A DNA stretch of 64,000 nucleotides from Cellvibrionaceae bacterium 1162T.S.0a.05. Its GTDB lineage: Bacteria > Pseudomonadota > Gammaproteobacteria > Pseudomonadales > Cellvibrionaceae. Location of the stretch: positions 4,033,501 to 4,097,500 of the forward strand of contig LANB01000001.1 in assembly GCA_000964245.1 (NCBI GenBank), in the 5' to 3' direction. Below are positions 55,839 to 64,000 of the stretch, piece by piece. Each line of letters begins with the position of its first letter. Position 1 is the stretch's first letter. The notes below the pieces were generated by a model. The model was not told the origin of the DNA, ran no database searches, and worked only from the letters and a program-made list of their open reading frames with translations. The translations under genes were made by a program, and so were the position numbers.

Positions 55839-56690
55839 ATGAACCCGGCGCGACATCTTTTTTTAGTCACGCTGCTTTTGAGCGCCCGCGCTCTTGCCGA
55901 TGTGTCTCTGCCGGAAATCGAAGACGTCGACTTACTTGCAATCGATAAACCGCTAAAAACCCTGCTCGACCAGCGCCTGAGCGGAATACGAACCAAGAAA
56001 GAAAAAACAACCGCCTTGCATGCTTTGCTTTTCAGTTCTTACGAACAAAATATCATTTATGATTTTTCAACAACCCTTACTGCTCAGGAAACTTATGAAC
56101 AGAAACGCGGCAATTGCCTTTCACAAGCCGCACTGTTTGTTGCTGCGGCACGCTATCTCGGCCTAAAAGCCGAATTCCAGTCGGTAAAAACCTATGCTAA
56201 TTGGGAAAGGCAGGAAGGATTTTATCTCGTTCCCGAACATCTCAATGCCAGTGTAAAACTGCCGGGCAGACGACGTGCGACGATCGAGTTTCTGAGCCCG
56301 GAAATCCACGAAAGAGCAAAGACCAAAACCCGTAAAGTTAGCGACCTGCAAGTATTGGCAGACTATTACAACAACAAGGGCGTGGAAGCACTGAGTCTGA
56401 GTGATACGCGGCTGGCCCTTGCTTATTTTTTAAAGTCTGTGAATACGCGCAGCCGTTCCGCCTATGCCTGGTCCAATGTTGGCACGGCTTACAAACTGCT
56501 CGGAGAATATGAACAAGCAGAGGCGGCATTTCTGAAAGCCTACCGTCTGGACAAACGCGATAAAAGTATTGTTTTAAATCTCTATGCCTTTTACCGTGAA
56601 CGAGGCGAAGAAGACAAGGCCAGGCATTATTTTTCTCGCCTCGAAAAATACCAAAAAGCCCTCAATAAACACTTACCTGAAGACAAATAA
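55839..56690 (+). CDS. Exported transglutaminase-like protein with TPR repeats
   Basis: A 283-aa protein. A signal peptide (residues 1-20, ending ARALA) is followed by a transglutaminase-like segment with the likely catalytic Cys in RGNCLSQAALFVAAARYLGL (near residue 93). C-terminal TPR motifs follow (YYNNKGVEALSLSDTRLALAYF; AWSNVGTAYKLLGEYEQAEAAF). I chose ATG 55839, preceded by AGAGAAG, over an upstream TTG. The His and Asp partners of the triad are not clear, so activity is uncertain. It stands alone and ends 1 bp before a terminal-inverted-repeat element. Confidence 0.75.
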   Translation: MNPARHLFLVTLLLSARALADVSLPEIEDVDLLAIDKPLKTLLDQRLSGIRTKKEKTTALHALLFSSYEQNIIYDFSTTLTAQETYEQKRGNCLSQAALFVAAARYLGLKAEFQSVKTYANWERQEGFYLVPEHLNASVKLPGRRRATIEFLSPEIHERAKTKTRKVSDLQVLADYYNNKGVEALSLSDTRLALAYFLKSVNTRSRSAYAWSNVGTAYKLLGEYEQAEAAFLKAYRLDKRDKSIVLNLYAFYRERGEEDKARHYFSRLEKYQKALNKHLPEDK

Positions 56691-56691
56691 T

Positions 56692-56854
56692 TTAAGGAAC
56701 CTCTGAAAAATGGAAATATTTTTTTCTGTGGCAAGGAAGCACCGCGCGGAGAACGGACTGAGCCGGCACCCCGGTTTACTGGAGTAAATGAGGATTCGAG
56801 CACGGAGCTGACGCCGCCACAGGGAAAATAGGCCATTTTTCAGAGGTTCCTTAA
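56692..56854. repeat. 163-bp element with perfect 22-bp terminal inverted repeats
   Basis: Arms 56692-56713 and 56833-56854 are exact reverse complements; an inner pair CTGTGGC/GCCACAG continues the symmetry. It is unrelated in sequence to the elements at 27-43 kb. The right arm contains the last codons and stop of the glycerol-3-phosphate dehydrogenase gene. Its shape suggests a miniature inverted-repeat element; no transposase is present. Confidence 0.88.
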
Positions 56855-58027
56855 TCTTAAGCTGCGTGTATCTGCGATGACTTTGCGTGCAGGAAGCCAG
56901 GGGCTAATTTCCTTGACGACCTTGGCAGCACTCAAACGCCAGGCAGTTAATTTACCACCATAAATCGCCAAATACCCCGGTAGACGTGGATCGTGAAGAA
57001 AAACCGTTTCCCGGCTGCGCTTGTTGTGAGAGCTGCCGTCCTTCGGCAATACGCGTAAACCGGCAAAACATTCAATAATATCTGCTTCCCCGGCTTTCAT
57101 ATCCGGGAAGTAATGATTATAGGCTTTTAACAAGTAGTGCACTTCTTCCGTCGTCGCCACACATTCATCCGGCGACCCGCTAAAAGCAAGCTCAGTGGTT
57201 CCAACCATGGTTTTTCCTTTCCAGGGCAATACGAACATTGCGCGCGCGTCATCCGGGCTTTCCAGGTAGTAACAACTCGACAATCCCGGGCGGTCCAAAA
57301 CAATATGACTCCCCTGCACAAGATCGACGTCTCTCCTCGGAACAAAATCGGCTTCAATACATTCACTGACCTGATTAACCCAGGGGCCGCAAGCATTGAT
57401 GCACACAGACGCATTTACTGACGCACCATGAGCTTCTTGTTCCAGTTGAATTTCAAATGTCTCGTCATGTTTTTTTATTTTTTTGACTTTACTGTTCAAA
57501 CGTAACTCTGCACCGAGACTTTCTGCGCTTTGCCAAACAGCACGTGTGAGCGCGGCATCGTCTGTTTGAGCATCTTCATATTCAAGCATGGCAAGCAAAC
57601 CTTGACGACGTAACGCGGGGTGCTCTTGCCATTCATTTTTTTTATAGCGCCCTCTTACAGGGTTTTTCGCAGGCCAGGCAATCAAGCGATAAATCAACAA
57701 ACCCAATTGCATCCAAAATGCGGAGCGCGAATAATTTTCATAGACGGGAATAACAAAACGCGCTGGCTTAACCAAATCAGGTGCCAACTCGCAGAGCAAG
57801 GCCTTCTCTTGTAAACATTCGCGCACGAGATGAAATTGCATACTTTCAAGGTAACGCAATCCACCATGAATTAATTTGGAACTTTTATTTGAGGTGCCGA
57901 GTGCAAGCTCGGTGTGTTTTTCGAGAAGCAACACACTCCAGCCACGGGCAGCAACGGCTTGCGCAACGGCAACGCCTTGAACACCCCCACCTATCACCGC
58001 AACATCGTATTGCTTGTTCGTACTCAC
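56840..58027 (-). CDS. glpD: FAD-dependent glycerol-3-phosphate dehydrogenase, C-terminally short
   Basis: Oxidises glycerol 3-phosphate and passes electrons to quinone. The FAD motif VAVIGGGVQGVAVAQAVAARG is at residues 9-29, SSKLIHGGLRYLE near 49, and GGKLTAWRLSAAKVV near 360. At 395 aa it lacks about 100 residues of the C-terminal domain of E. coli GlpD (501 aa). The last codons (AGG AAC CTC TGA) lie inside the 22-bp arm of the adjacent repeat, so insertion may have truncated it. A naturally short subfamily is the alternative. It starts with GTG overlapping the phosphodiesterase stop (GTGA). Confidence 0.85.
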   Translation of the reverse strand: MSTNKQYDVAVIGGGVQGVAVAQAVAARGWSVLLLEKHTELALGTSNKSSKLIHGGLRYLESMQFHLVRECLQEKALLCELAPDLVKPARFVIPVYENYSRSAFWMQLGLLIYRLIAWPAKNPVRGRYKKNEWQEHPALRRQGLLAMLEYEDAQTDDAALTRAVWQSAESLGAELRLNSKVKKIKKHDETFEIQLEQEAHGASVNASVCINACGPWVNQVSECIEADFVPRRDVDLVQGSHIVLDRPGLSSCYYLESPDDARAMFVLPWKGKTMVGTTELAFSGSPDECVATTEEVHYLLKAYNHYFPDMKAGEADIIECFAGLRVLPKDGSSHNKRSRETVFLHDPRLPGYLAIYGGKLTAWRLSAAKVVKEISPWLPARKVIADTRSLRLRNL

Positions 58028-58773
58028 GATTCGTATTCCATGCCACTTTCAGGCTTCACAATAACAGCGAGCGGGTCATCCGCCTCAATCCAGTTTACAC
58101 CGCGTTGATAAAAGTCCGCCGCTTGTTCTGTTGTTTCAATTCCATAAAAAAACCACTCCCAATCCCCTGCCCACAGCGTTGCCTCGCGCGGCACAATGGC
58201 ATGCTCACAAATCATAATATCGGGTTTCAAGGCCATCGCTAATTGTCGTGTTTCTTCGGTGTACTCGAGAAAGCAAAGACCAACGGGCAAAGGGCTCATT
58301 TGTTTTGAAAGCTCGAGCATTTCATCGTCAAAGGAAATAATGGACCGTTTTTCGCCAAAGGCAGCCGACGCATCAAGTACCGCTTGTACATAACGCTCGC
58401 GCCCCAGCACCGGAATGGATTCTTTTTTGATTTCGATAAACACATGAGGCGCAACCCCTGCTAATGCTTCTGCAACTTGTTTGAGGCTGGCGATCGCGAT
58501 GGGTGAGAATTTATCACCAAATTTATCCGGGTAATGGGCCGAGAACCCGGCAAGTTCATCAAAGCGGTATTCCTTTAGCAAACCACTGGCATCTGTGGTG
58601 CGAGCCAGATCCTCGTCATGAAATACCAGAGGAATGCCGTCTGCGGATAACTGCACATCCAATTCGATGGCATCCACCCCCGCCTTACACGCTGCCTGAA
58701 AACCAGGCAATGTGTTTTCCGGATAGCGAGCACAAAAGCCCCTGTGACCGACAACTTTCCACTCATTTCTCAT
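58024..58773 (-). CDS. ugpQ: Glycerophosphodiester phosphodiesterase
   Basis: Releases glycerol 3-phosphate from glycerophosphodiesters. Catalytic elements are GHRGFCARYPENTLPGF (near residue 9), ELDVQLSADG (metal Glu and Asp) and FHDEDLARTT. Length is 249 aa from the ATG at 58773 (MRNEWKVVGHRG), preferred over a start 30 nt upstream because it abuts the conserved core. The downstream dehydrogenase is translationally coupled, so the pair forms a glycerophosphodiester-to-DHAP route. The enzyme appears cytosolic (no signal peptide). Confidence 0.9.
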   Translation of the reverse strand: MRNEWKVVGHRGFCARYPENTLPGFQAACKAGVDAIELDVQLSADGIPLVFHDEDLARTTDASGLLKEYRFDELAGFSAHYPDKFGDKFSPIAIASLKQVAEALAGVAPHVFIEIKKESIPVLGRERYVQAVLDASAAFGEKRSIISFDDEMLELSKQMSPLPVGLCFLEYTEETRQLAMALKPDIMICEHAIVPREATLWAGDWEWFFYGIETTEQAADFYQRGVNWIEADDPLAVIVKPESGMEYES

Positions 58774-58888
58774 AAACGAAATCTCACGATGGTTGATTGG
58801 CAACCATACCGTTTAACTGCTCGACGGAGCAGGCGTATAATCGCACAAAACCAAACAATACGCCCAGGAAGGGCGAGGAAATCAGCCT

Positions 58889-59296
58889 GTGGCACACAAA
58901 CACGACGACGAAACAACGGTGAGCTTCAAGAGCTCAGCCAGTAATATTGAACACTTCAAGCACCTGGAGCTTTTCTACCGAGGGCGCGTGCATATCATTC
59001 CGCCAGAGAATATGCCGTATACGGTGGGGCGAGATACCGACAAATGCCAGCTCATTCTTAAAGACAAACTTGTCTCTCGACAACATTTCTGCCTCGAAGT
59101 CCGGGATGGTCTGGTGGGGATCAGCGATCAGAGTACTAATGGCACCTGGGTGAAACTGGGGCGAGCAGAAAGCGTGACACTAAAAAACCGCTTTCTGCCT
59201 CTTGTGGGTTCGGGCGTCATCAAACCCGGAAGTGAGATTGAAGAAAACAACATCAACAATCTCCACTTCAAGGTCATCAACAAGTTGCCGGACTAA
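58889..59296 (+). CDS. FHA domain protein
   Basis: A 135-aa protein that is almost entirely a phosphothreonine-binding FHA domain: YTVGRDTDKCQLILKD, LVSRQHFCLEVRDG and DQSTNGTWVKLG. The GTG start is preceded by AGGAAA. FHA-only proteins act as adaptors for Ser/Thr kinases or secretion systems, but none is encoded nearby, so the partner is unknown. Confidence 0.88.
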   Translation: MAHKHDDETTVSFKSSASNIEHFKHLELFYRGRVHIIPPENMPYTVGRDTDKCQLILKDKLVSRQHFCLEVRDGLVGISDQSTNGTWVKLGRAESVTLKNRFLPLVGSGVIKPGSEIEENNINNLHFKVINKLPD

Positions 59297-59317
59297 GCTC
59301 TAACAAATAGGCCGCGA

Positions 59318-60310
59318 TCAATAAACGCCTCGAATATGTGCTTCGACTTTTGTAAGGTAAAAGTCGTAGAGGGCCTTGTGGACATCGTCTTCCAAGGGCT
59401 TCAGCGCACTCACTGAGGTGTTTTCGCCAACCTGTTTCTTTGAGCTTGCGCCCGCTATCACTGTACTCACGGCCTTGTGATCAAGAATCCAGCGCTGTGC
59501 AAATTGCGCCATACTCAAATCTGCGGGCTTGTGGCTTTCAAGCTCTGTAACTAACTCCAGACCTTTATCAAAAGGAATACCAGAGAACGTTTCCCCGACG
59601 CTAAAAGCGGCACCATCCTTGTTGTAATTACGGTGATCGCTCTCCGCAAAGGTACTGGAACTTGAGTATTTGCCGCTCAACAAACCACTGGCCAGAGGGA
59701 GCCTTACGATAATGCCCACCTTATTGGCTAAAGCTTGATCAAAAAGTGTATCCAATGCACGTTGCCTGAAAATATTAAAGATAATTTGCAGGGAGCTCAG
59801 ACCCGGTTTTTGCACGCAGAGCAGAGCCTCATCGACAGTTTCCACGCTGGCTCCGAAGTGCTTGATTAGCCCTTCTTCCTGAACCTGGAGTAGCCAATCG
59901 AAAATCGCCCCCTCTTCCATTATCGTGGTCGGCACACAATGAAGTTGTAACAGGTCAATAACATCGCGCTGCAGACGGTCCTGCGCGCGCTTTATTGAAT
60001 CGCGCATATCCTCAAGGGAGTATTTATCCGGGTAGGTGTTGCCATCACGGCCATATTTAGTCGCGATAAAAATGTCTTTTTTGGAACCCAGCACCTGCCC
60101 GAGATAGCTTTCACTTTTGCCACCCCCATAGACATCAGCGGTATCAAAGAAATTCACTCCCGCCTCGAGTGCAGCATGAATAACCTCATAAGCGCGATCG
60201 TCTTCGATTGGCCCAAAGTCACCACCTAACTGCCAGCAGCCCAAGCCACATTCGCTGATTTCAAAACCGGATTTACCGAGAACTCGTTTTGTTATAGTCG
60301 CTTTAGTCAT
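59318..60310 (-). CDS. Aldo/keto reductase
   Basis: NADPH-dependent oxidoreductase with a TIM barrel (330 aa). The catalytic tetrad is visible as Asp in FFDTADVYG (near residue 55), Tyr in the same motif, Lys in IATKYGRDG (near 86) and His in LQLHCVPTT (near 124). The C-terminal cofactor loop reads STVIAGASSKKQVGEN. The substrate is unknown. It is divergent from rimK across a 315-bp gap with a strong palindrome about 85 bp before its start. Confidence 0.92.
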   Translation of the reverse strand: MTKATITKRVLGKSGFEISECGLGCWQLGGDFGPIEDDRAYEVIHAALEAGVNFFDTADVYGGGKSESYLGQVLGSKKDIFIATKYGRDGNTYPDKYSLEDMRDSIKRAQDRLQRDVIDLLQLHCVPTTIMEEGAIFDWLLQVQEEGLIKHFGASVETVDEALLCVQKPGLSSLQIIFNIFRQRALDTLFDQALANKVGIIVRLPLASGLLSGKYSSSSTFAESDHRNYNKDGAAFSVGETFSGIPFDKGLELVTELESHKPADLSMAQFAQRWILDHKAVSTVIAGASSKKQVGENTSVSALKPLEDDVHKALYDFYLTKVEAHIRGVY

Positions 60311-60625
60311 TCACCCTTACCTTTTACCTGATTACCGATCTACTAAATTGTTTATTCACTATAAACCTGCAAGCCAACATTGACGTATAAGCTTTGGTCA
60401 ATTGACCACGCGCCACTCACTGTTAGCGACTGCCTGTTATGTGTTATGTAATAAAACTGCCTTCGTTGCGGGAAATTAACTCGTCTTAACCCGCGTTTTG
60501 CATTCATCATAAGCACGCGGAGACAGGTCGAAAAAAGCCCTGATAAATTTTATTATTAATTGTTTCTTTGATGGCAATTCGAAAGGTTATACTAAGGCAT
60601 TCACAGTTACCACAAGGTCGGCAAA
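60311..60625. other. Divergent control region of the aldo/keto reductase and rimK
   Basis: Contains a perfect 14-bp palindrome TGGTCAATTGACCA at 60395-60408, suitable for a dimeric repressor. A -10-like TATACT (60588-60593) lies 33 bp before the rimK start; the nearest -35-like TTGATG is at 14 bp spacing, so the promoter is not certain. Confidence 0.5.
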
Positions 60626-61531
60626 ATGCGTATCGCAATTCTCTCAAGAAATGAAAATCTCTATTCAACACGTCGATTAAAAGAGGCGGGGGAAGCTCGC
60701 GATCATAAGGTCGACATTATTGATACCCTCCACTGCTACATGGACATTACTAAAAGCCGCCCGGCAGTCCGCTACAACGGTAAAGAACTCCCCTATTACG
60801 ACGCTGTCATTCCGCGAATAGGCGCTTCGATCACTTTTTACGGCACCGCCGTTGTCCGCCAATTTGAAATGATGGGCACCTTTTGTGTGAACGAATCTGT
60901 CGCCATTAGCCGCTCGAGAGACAAATTGCGCTCCCTGCAATTGCTCTCCCGTAAGGATGTTGGATTACCACGCACGGGTTTCGCCAATAAACCCGACAAT
61001 ATCAAAGACCTGATCAAAAATGTTGGCGGTGCTCCCGTGGTAGTGAAATTACTGGAGGGTACTCAGGGGATAGGTGTGGTACTCGCCGATACCAACAAAG
61101 CCGCGGAAGCCATTGTTGAAGCTTTTATGGGGCTGAAAGCCAACATCCTCGTGCAAGAATTTGTTAAAGAAGCCGGTGGCGCAGACATTCGCTGCTTTGT
61201 CGTGGGCAACAAGGTTGTCGCGGCGATGAAGCGTCAGGGTGCGGAAGGCGATTTTCGCTCGAATTTACACCGTGGAGGCTCTGCCACTCTGATCAAACTC
61301 AGCAAGGAAGAACGCGCGACAGCGGTGAAGGCAGCAAACGTGATGGGCTTGAATGTTTGCGGTGTGGACATTCTGCAATCATCCAATGGCCCGGTTGTGA
61401 TGGAGGTCAATTCCTCACCCGGACTGGAAGGCATTGAGCAAGCCACTGGAAAGGACGTCGCCGGTCTGATTTATGATTTTATTGAAACCAATGCAAAGCC
61501 AAACAAAACACGTACACGTGGCAAAGGGTAG
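60626..61531 (+). CDS. rimK: ATP-grasp glutamate ligase RimK
   Basis: Adds glutamate residues to the C-terminus of ribosomal protein S6 in E. coli and Pseudomonas. The N-terminal domain starts [18 protein letters not shown]. The ATP-grasp core has [17 protein letters not shown] (near residue 140), [18 protein letters not shown] and the metal-binding [15 protein letters not shown] (near 260). Length is 301 aa. It is followed without a gap by the RimK-associated protease-like protein and then a photolyase on the same strand. Confidence 0.96.
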   Translation: MRIAILSRNENLYSTRRLKEAGEARDHKVDIIDTLHCYMDITKSRPAVRYNGKELPYYDAVIPRIGASITFYGTAVVRQFEMMGTFCVNESVAISRSRDKLRSLQLLSRKDVGLPRTGFANKPDNIKDLIKNVGGAPVVVKLLEGTQGIGVVLADTNKAAEAIVEAFMGLKANILVQEFVKEAGGADIRCFVVGNKVVAAMKRQGAEGDFRSNLHRGGSATLIKLSKEERATAVKAANVMGLNVCGVDILQSSNGPVVMEVNSSPGLEGIEQATGKDVAGLIYDFIETNAKPNKTRTRGKG

Positions 61532-62026
61532 GTGCTGCACTTGACGACAAATACAAAAGCCATGAAAACGACTACAGCAAAAAAAGTCAACAGGCCGAAG
61601 TTAATTGTTGGCAGCCTGGAAACCTGTGACCTGCCCGAAATCGGCATTCAGAATTTACAAATGCGTGTCGACACTGGCGCAAAAACGTCGTCACTGCATG
61701 TGGACAATTTGAAAAAATTCAAAAAAAATAATGCGACCTGGGTCGCCTTTGATATTCACCCCGACGTCCACAATGTAGAAGACGTTCTGCATTGTGAAGC
61801 GGCTCTCCACGATGTACGCAATATCAAGTCGTCCAATGGCGTATCTGAAGAACGCTATGTCATAAAGACCTTACTGCAATTAAGTGAGAAACATGCCTGG
61901 CCAATTCAAATCACGCTGACGAATCGGGCAGACATGAGCAATCTTATGCTACTCGGTCGTGAAGGCATGGGTAAACGCTTACTGGTTGATCCATCAAAAA
62001 CCTTCCTCTTTACTGATTCCGACTAA
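61532..62026 (+). CDS. RimK-associated retropepsin-like protein (ATP-dependent zinc protease family)
   Basis: A 164-aa protein of the family annotated as ATP-dependent zinc protease or RimB. It has a retropepsin-like active-site motif MRVDTGAKTSSLH (near residue 45) and ends with LLGREGMGKRLLVDPSKTF. RimB-type proteins accompany RimK in Pseudomonas and related species. The GTG start is adjacent to the rimK stop and preceded by AAAGGG; the internal ATG at 61562 is an alternative. Confidence 0.85.
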   Translation: MLHLTTNTKAMKTTTAKKVNRPKLIVGSLETCDLPEIGIQNLQMRVDTGAKTSSLHVDNLKKFKKNNATWVAFDIHPDVHNVEDVLHCEAALHDVRNIKSSNGVSEERYVIKTLLQLSEKHAWPIQITLTNRADMSNLMLLGREGMGKRLLVDPSKTFLFTDSD

Positions 62027-62035
62027 GCCCTACTC

Positions 62036-63433
62036 ATGCACCTTCACTGGTTTCGTAGCGATCTGCGAATTTATGACAACCCGGCGCTCCTTGCTGCAAG
62101 TCAAAAACCGCTAATCTGCGTTTATTTTTTGAGTGAGAAACAATGGGATGCTCACGCTATAAGCCCTGCCAAACGATCTCTTATTGTTCGCCAACTGCAA
62201 AGCCTCGCGAGCAACCTGGGCGAGCGAAATATCCCCCTGCATATAGTCAAAACCCGTGATTTCGGTTCGCTGGCAATAGACCTTTTGTCTTTTTCTGAAA
62301 AATACAAAATAGAGAAAGTATTTTTCAATGCCGAATATGAATTGAATGAAGCCCGTTGCGCGGCTGAAGTAGAAAAAAGCTTGAACCACAAAGGCATTGC
62401 CTGCGAAGTTCATCATGATCAATGCCTGATTAAGCCCGGAGAGATTCGCAATCAGCAAGGCGAAATGTTCAAGGTTTATACGGCGTTTAAAAGGCAGTTT
62501 TTCAAACAGAGCAATGGCCTGAATCTATCGCCCCTGCCCGCTCCGAATAAACAAGCCCCGCTCCATACTATGGATATTCAGGCGCTTGACCAGATCAAGC
62601 TCCAAAAGCGCTGGCAAACACTTTGGCCGGCAGGTGAAGATGAAGCGCATAAAAGACTTCAACATTTTCTCGAAAATCGCGTCGATACTTATCACCAGGA
62701 CCGGGATATTCCCTCCCTGGACGGCACCAGTGTTTTGTCTCCTTATCTGGCCGTGGGTGCCTTGAGTGTTCGTCAATGTGCATACAATCTCGCAATGACT
62801 GGCCCTAATCCTTTCGATGAGAATCACTCTCCCGGTTCAGCAACCTGGTACAACGAATTAATCTGGCGAGAATTTTATCGGCATTTAATCGACGCTTTTC
62901 CGCGCTTATGCAAACATCGCGCGTTTATTCAGAAAACAGAAACCCTGCCCTGGTCTTACGATCAGGATTTATTTTCTCGTTGGTGCGCTGGCGAAACAGG
63001 TTACCCCCTGGTTGATGCCGCAATGAAACAACTTCAAGTTTGGGGCTGGATGCATAATCGCTTAAGGATGGTCGTTGCCATGTTTTTAACCAAACACTTG
63101 TTTATCGATTGGCGTCTCGGCGAGAAATTTTTTATGGAAAACCTGGTAGACGGCGACTTCGCTTCGAACAACGGCGGCTGGCAATGGTCCGCCTCCACCG
63201 GCGTTGATGCCCAGCCCTGGTTCAGAATTTTTAATCCCTATCGCCAAAGTGAACGTTTTGATACAGAGGGAAAATTCATTCGTGCTTATTTGCCGCAGTT
63301 ATCCAATTTGAGCGATAAAGCGGTTCACTCTCCTTCACCACTAGAAGCAGCATCCTGTGGCTACCCCTCGCCAATTGTTGATCACAAGCTGGCAACACAG
63401 CAGACCAAAGCAATGTTCAAGTCCCTGGGTTAG
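62036..63433 (+). CDS. phr: Deoxyribodipyrimidine photolyase
   Basis: Light-dependent repair enzyme for cyclobutane pyrimidine dimers (465 aa). An N-terminal antenna-binding domain begins LHWFRSDLRIYDNPAL. The FAD domain has WYNELIWREFYRHL (near residue 282), GETGYPLVDAAMKQL, GWMHNRLRMVVAMFL, GDFASNNGGWQWSASTG and the Trp-rich electron path. It matches class I CPD photolyases. It begins 9 bp after the RimK-associated gene, so it is probably in the same transcript. Confidence 0.95.
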   Translation: MHLHWFRSDLRIYDNPALLAASQKPLICVYFLSEKQWDAHAISPAKRSLIVRQLQSLASNLGERNIPLHIVKTRDFGSLAIDLLSFSEKYKIEKVFFNAEYELNEARCAAEVEKSLNHKGIACEVHHDQCLIKPGEIRNQQGEMFKVYTAFKRQFFKQSNGLNLSPLPAPNKQAPLHTMDIQALDQIKLQKRWQTLWPAGEDEAHKRLQHFLENRVDTYHQDRDIPSLDGTSVLSPYLAVGALSVRQCAYNLAMTGPNPFDENHSPGSATWYNELIWREFYRHLIDAFPRLCKHRAFIQKTETLPWSYDQDLFSRWCAGETGYPLVDAAMKQLQVWGWMHNRLRMVVAMFLTKHLFIDWRLGEKFFMENLVDGDFASNNGGWQWSASTGVDAQPWFRIFNPYRQSERFDTEGKFIRAYLPQLSNLSDKAVHSPSPLEAASCGYPSPIVDHKLATQQTKAMFKSLG

Positions 63434-63438
63434 GCAAC

Positions 63439-64000
63439 CTAAGGCTCACACGGAATCTCGAAGTCCACATGGTAGTGCTCGTCATGCCTTACCCAGGAAG
63501 GCTTTGTAGAAAACGTGACATTCGCTTGTAAATACTCACCATAAGAACTTGCAAGTAAGTATTTCTGCATATCAGGGTCAAAAATAACGCGCCATAATGT
63601 ATAGCCTCGCTTACGTGTCGCCTTGTCCAGAGCCACGATATGTGCGGCCATTGACTCATAGTCAATTTTATAATTTTTATAATTCCCTATTTTGTCGAAT
63701 TCAATGTTATAGCCAAACTTATTGAACGGATGGGTAGGTAGATGGACGGATTGTCCGATTTCATTCAGCACAGGCACCATAAAATCGACGGACAAACCAT
63801 TCTGGTGAGTTTTGTGAGGTTTGAATTTGCCTCCCGCAGCAAAGCCTGTTTCAGCATATTTGTAAACTTTCTCTGGCTGTTCTGTTTCGAGAAATCGATA
63901 ACTCTCCAATAATATATCGTACACATCTGAATGCACCCAGGTACGCCCTGCACCGCGCGCGACCGCGCTGTAAGCAACAAAATTTTTGCCTGAACCCGGA
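63439..64000 (-). CDS. mepA: Penicillin-insensitive murein endopeptidase, 5' part outside window
   Basis: Peptidase M74 (MepA) type enzyme that cuts peptide cross-links in peptidoglycan. Zinc-site motifs are HQNGLSVDFMVP and the C-terminal HDEHYHVDFEIPC (HxH). The frame is open through the right window edge, with FVAYSAVARGAGRTWVHSDV upstream of the first internal GTG (63936), which matches the family. The gene therefore continues past position 64000 and its signal peptide is not visible. It is convergent with phr, 5 bp apart. Confidence 0.87.
   Translation of the reverse strand, partial: PGSGKNFVAYSAVARGAGRTWVHSDVYDILLESYRFLETEQPEKVYKYAETGFAAGGKFKPHKTHQNGLSVDFMVPVLNEIGQSVHLPTHPFNKFGYNIEFDKIGNYKNYKIDYESMAAHIVALDKATRKRGYTLWRVIFDPDMQKYLLASSYGEYLQANVTFSTKPSWVRHDEHYHVDFEIPCEP

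Overview
The window is a chromosomal segment of a marine-type gammaproteobacterium. The order of housekeeping and flagellar genes (gyrA, pheA, tyrA-aroA fusion, cmk, rpsA, ihfB; mtaD, ubiG, mupP, yciK; flhA, flhF, fleN, fliA, cheYZAB, motCD, parC, parP, cheW, DUF2802) is the one known from Pseudomonas and its relatives. Local departures (a polysaccharide locus with Wzi proteins, shuffled lapAB/pyrF/cysDN, abundant palindromic repeats) suggest the Cellvibrionaceae/Cellvibrionales side of that group. This placement is inference from gene content, not a database match.

Region 1 (1-19.7 kb) is a surface polysaccharide locus. It holds two Wzi-like outer-membrane proteins, a large multi-SLBB Wza-like exporter, a lone dTDP-glucose 4,6-dehydratase, an undecaprenyl-phosphate sugar transferase that would start the repeat unit, an acyltransferase, and an AT-rich minus-strand operon (17.0 to 9.7 kb). 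That operon encodes a Wzz-like chain-length protein, a pyruvyl transferase, a UPF0104-type membrane protein, a Wzy/ligase-like polymerase, a WecG/TagA-type glycosyltransferase and an unusual asparagine-synthase-like protein. tRNA-Val(GAC) and tRNA-Asn(GUU) sit inside the locus. The locus abuts ihfB, the same anchor gene as the Pseudomonas aeruginosa O-antigen locus, and a UDP-sugar 6-dehydrogenase lies between ihfB and rpsA.

Region 2 (17.9-34.8 kb, all minus strand) is a housekeeping string: gyrA, pheA, tyrA-aroA, cysD, cysN, comEA, pyrF, cmk, lapA, lapB, rpsA, the UDP-sugar dehydrogenase and ihfB. It covers DNA topology, aromatic amino acids, sulfate activation, pyrimidines, LPS control and translation. 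Short 14-15 bp minisatellites occur from 24.0 to 25.8 kb, inside the pyrF 5' end and the gyrA 3' end. Region 3 (35.0-38.7 kb, plus strand) is mtaD-ubiG-mupP-yciK.

Region 4 (39.2-55.5 kb, minus strand) is the flagellar/chemotaxis block: flhA and flhF (export and placement), fleN (number), fliA (sigma 28), cheYZAB (signalling), motCD (stator), parC/parP/cheW (array positioning), then DUF2802 and a small lipoprotein. Region 5 (55.8-64.0 kb) is mixed: a transglutaminase-like/TPR protein, a glycerophosphodiester phosphodiesterase and glycerol-3-phosphate dehydrogenase pair, an FHA protein, an aldo/keto reductase, rimK with a RimK-associated protease-like protein and a photolyase, and a murein endopeptidase cut by the window edge.

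The most striking non-genic feature is a family of about 115-130 bp palindromic elements (at least seven full copies at 27.3-27.7, 38.7-39.1 and 42.3-43.1 kb). Their outer and inner stems change sequence from copy to copy while staying base-paired, around a conserved single-stranded segment. A second, unrelated 163 bp terminal-inverted-repeat element at 56.7 kb supplies the stop codon of the glycerol-3-phosphate dehydrogenase gene. No CRISPR array, integrase, transposase or prophage gene was seen.
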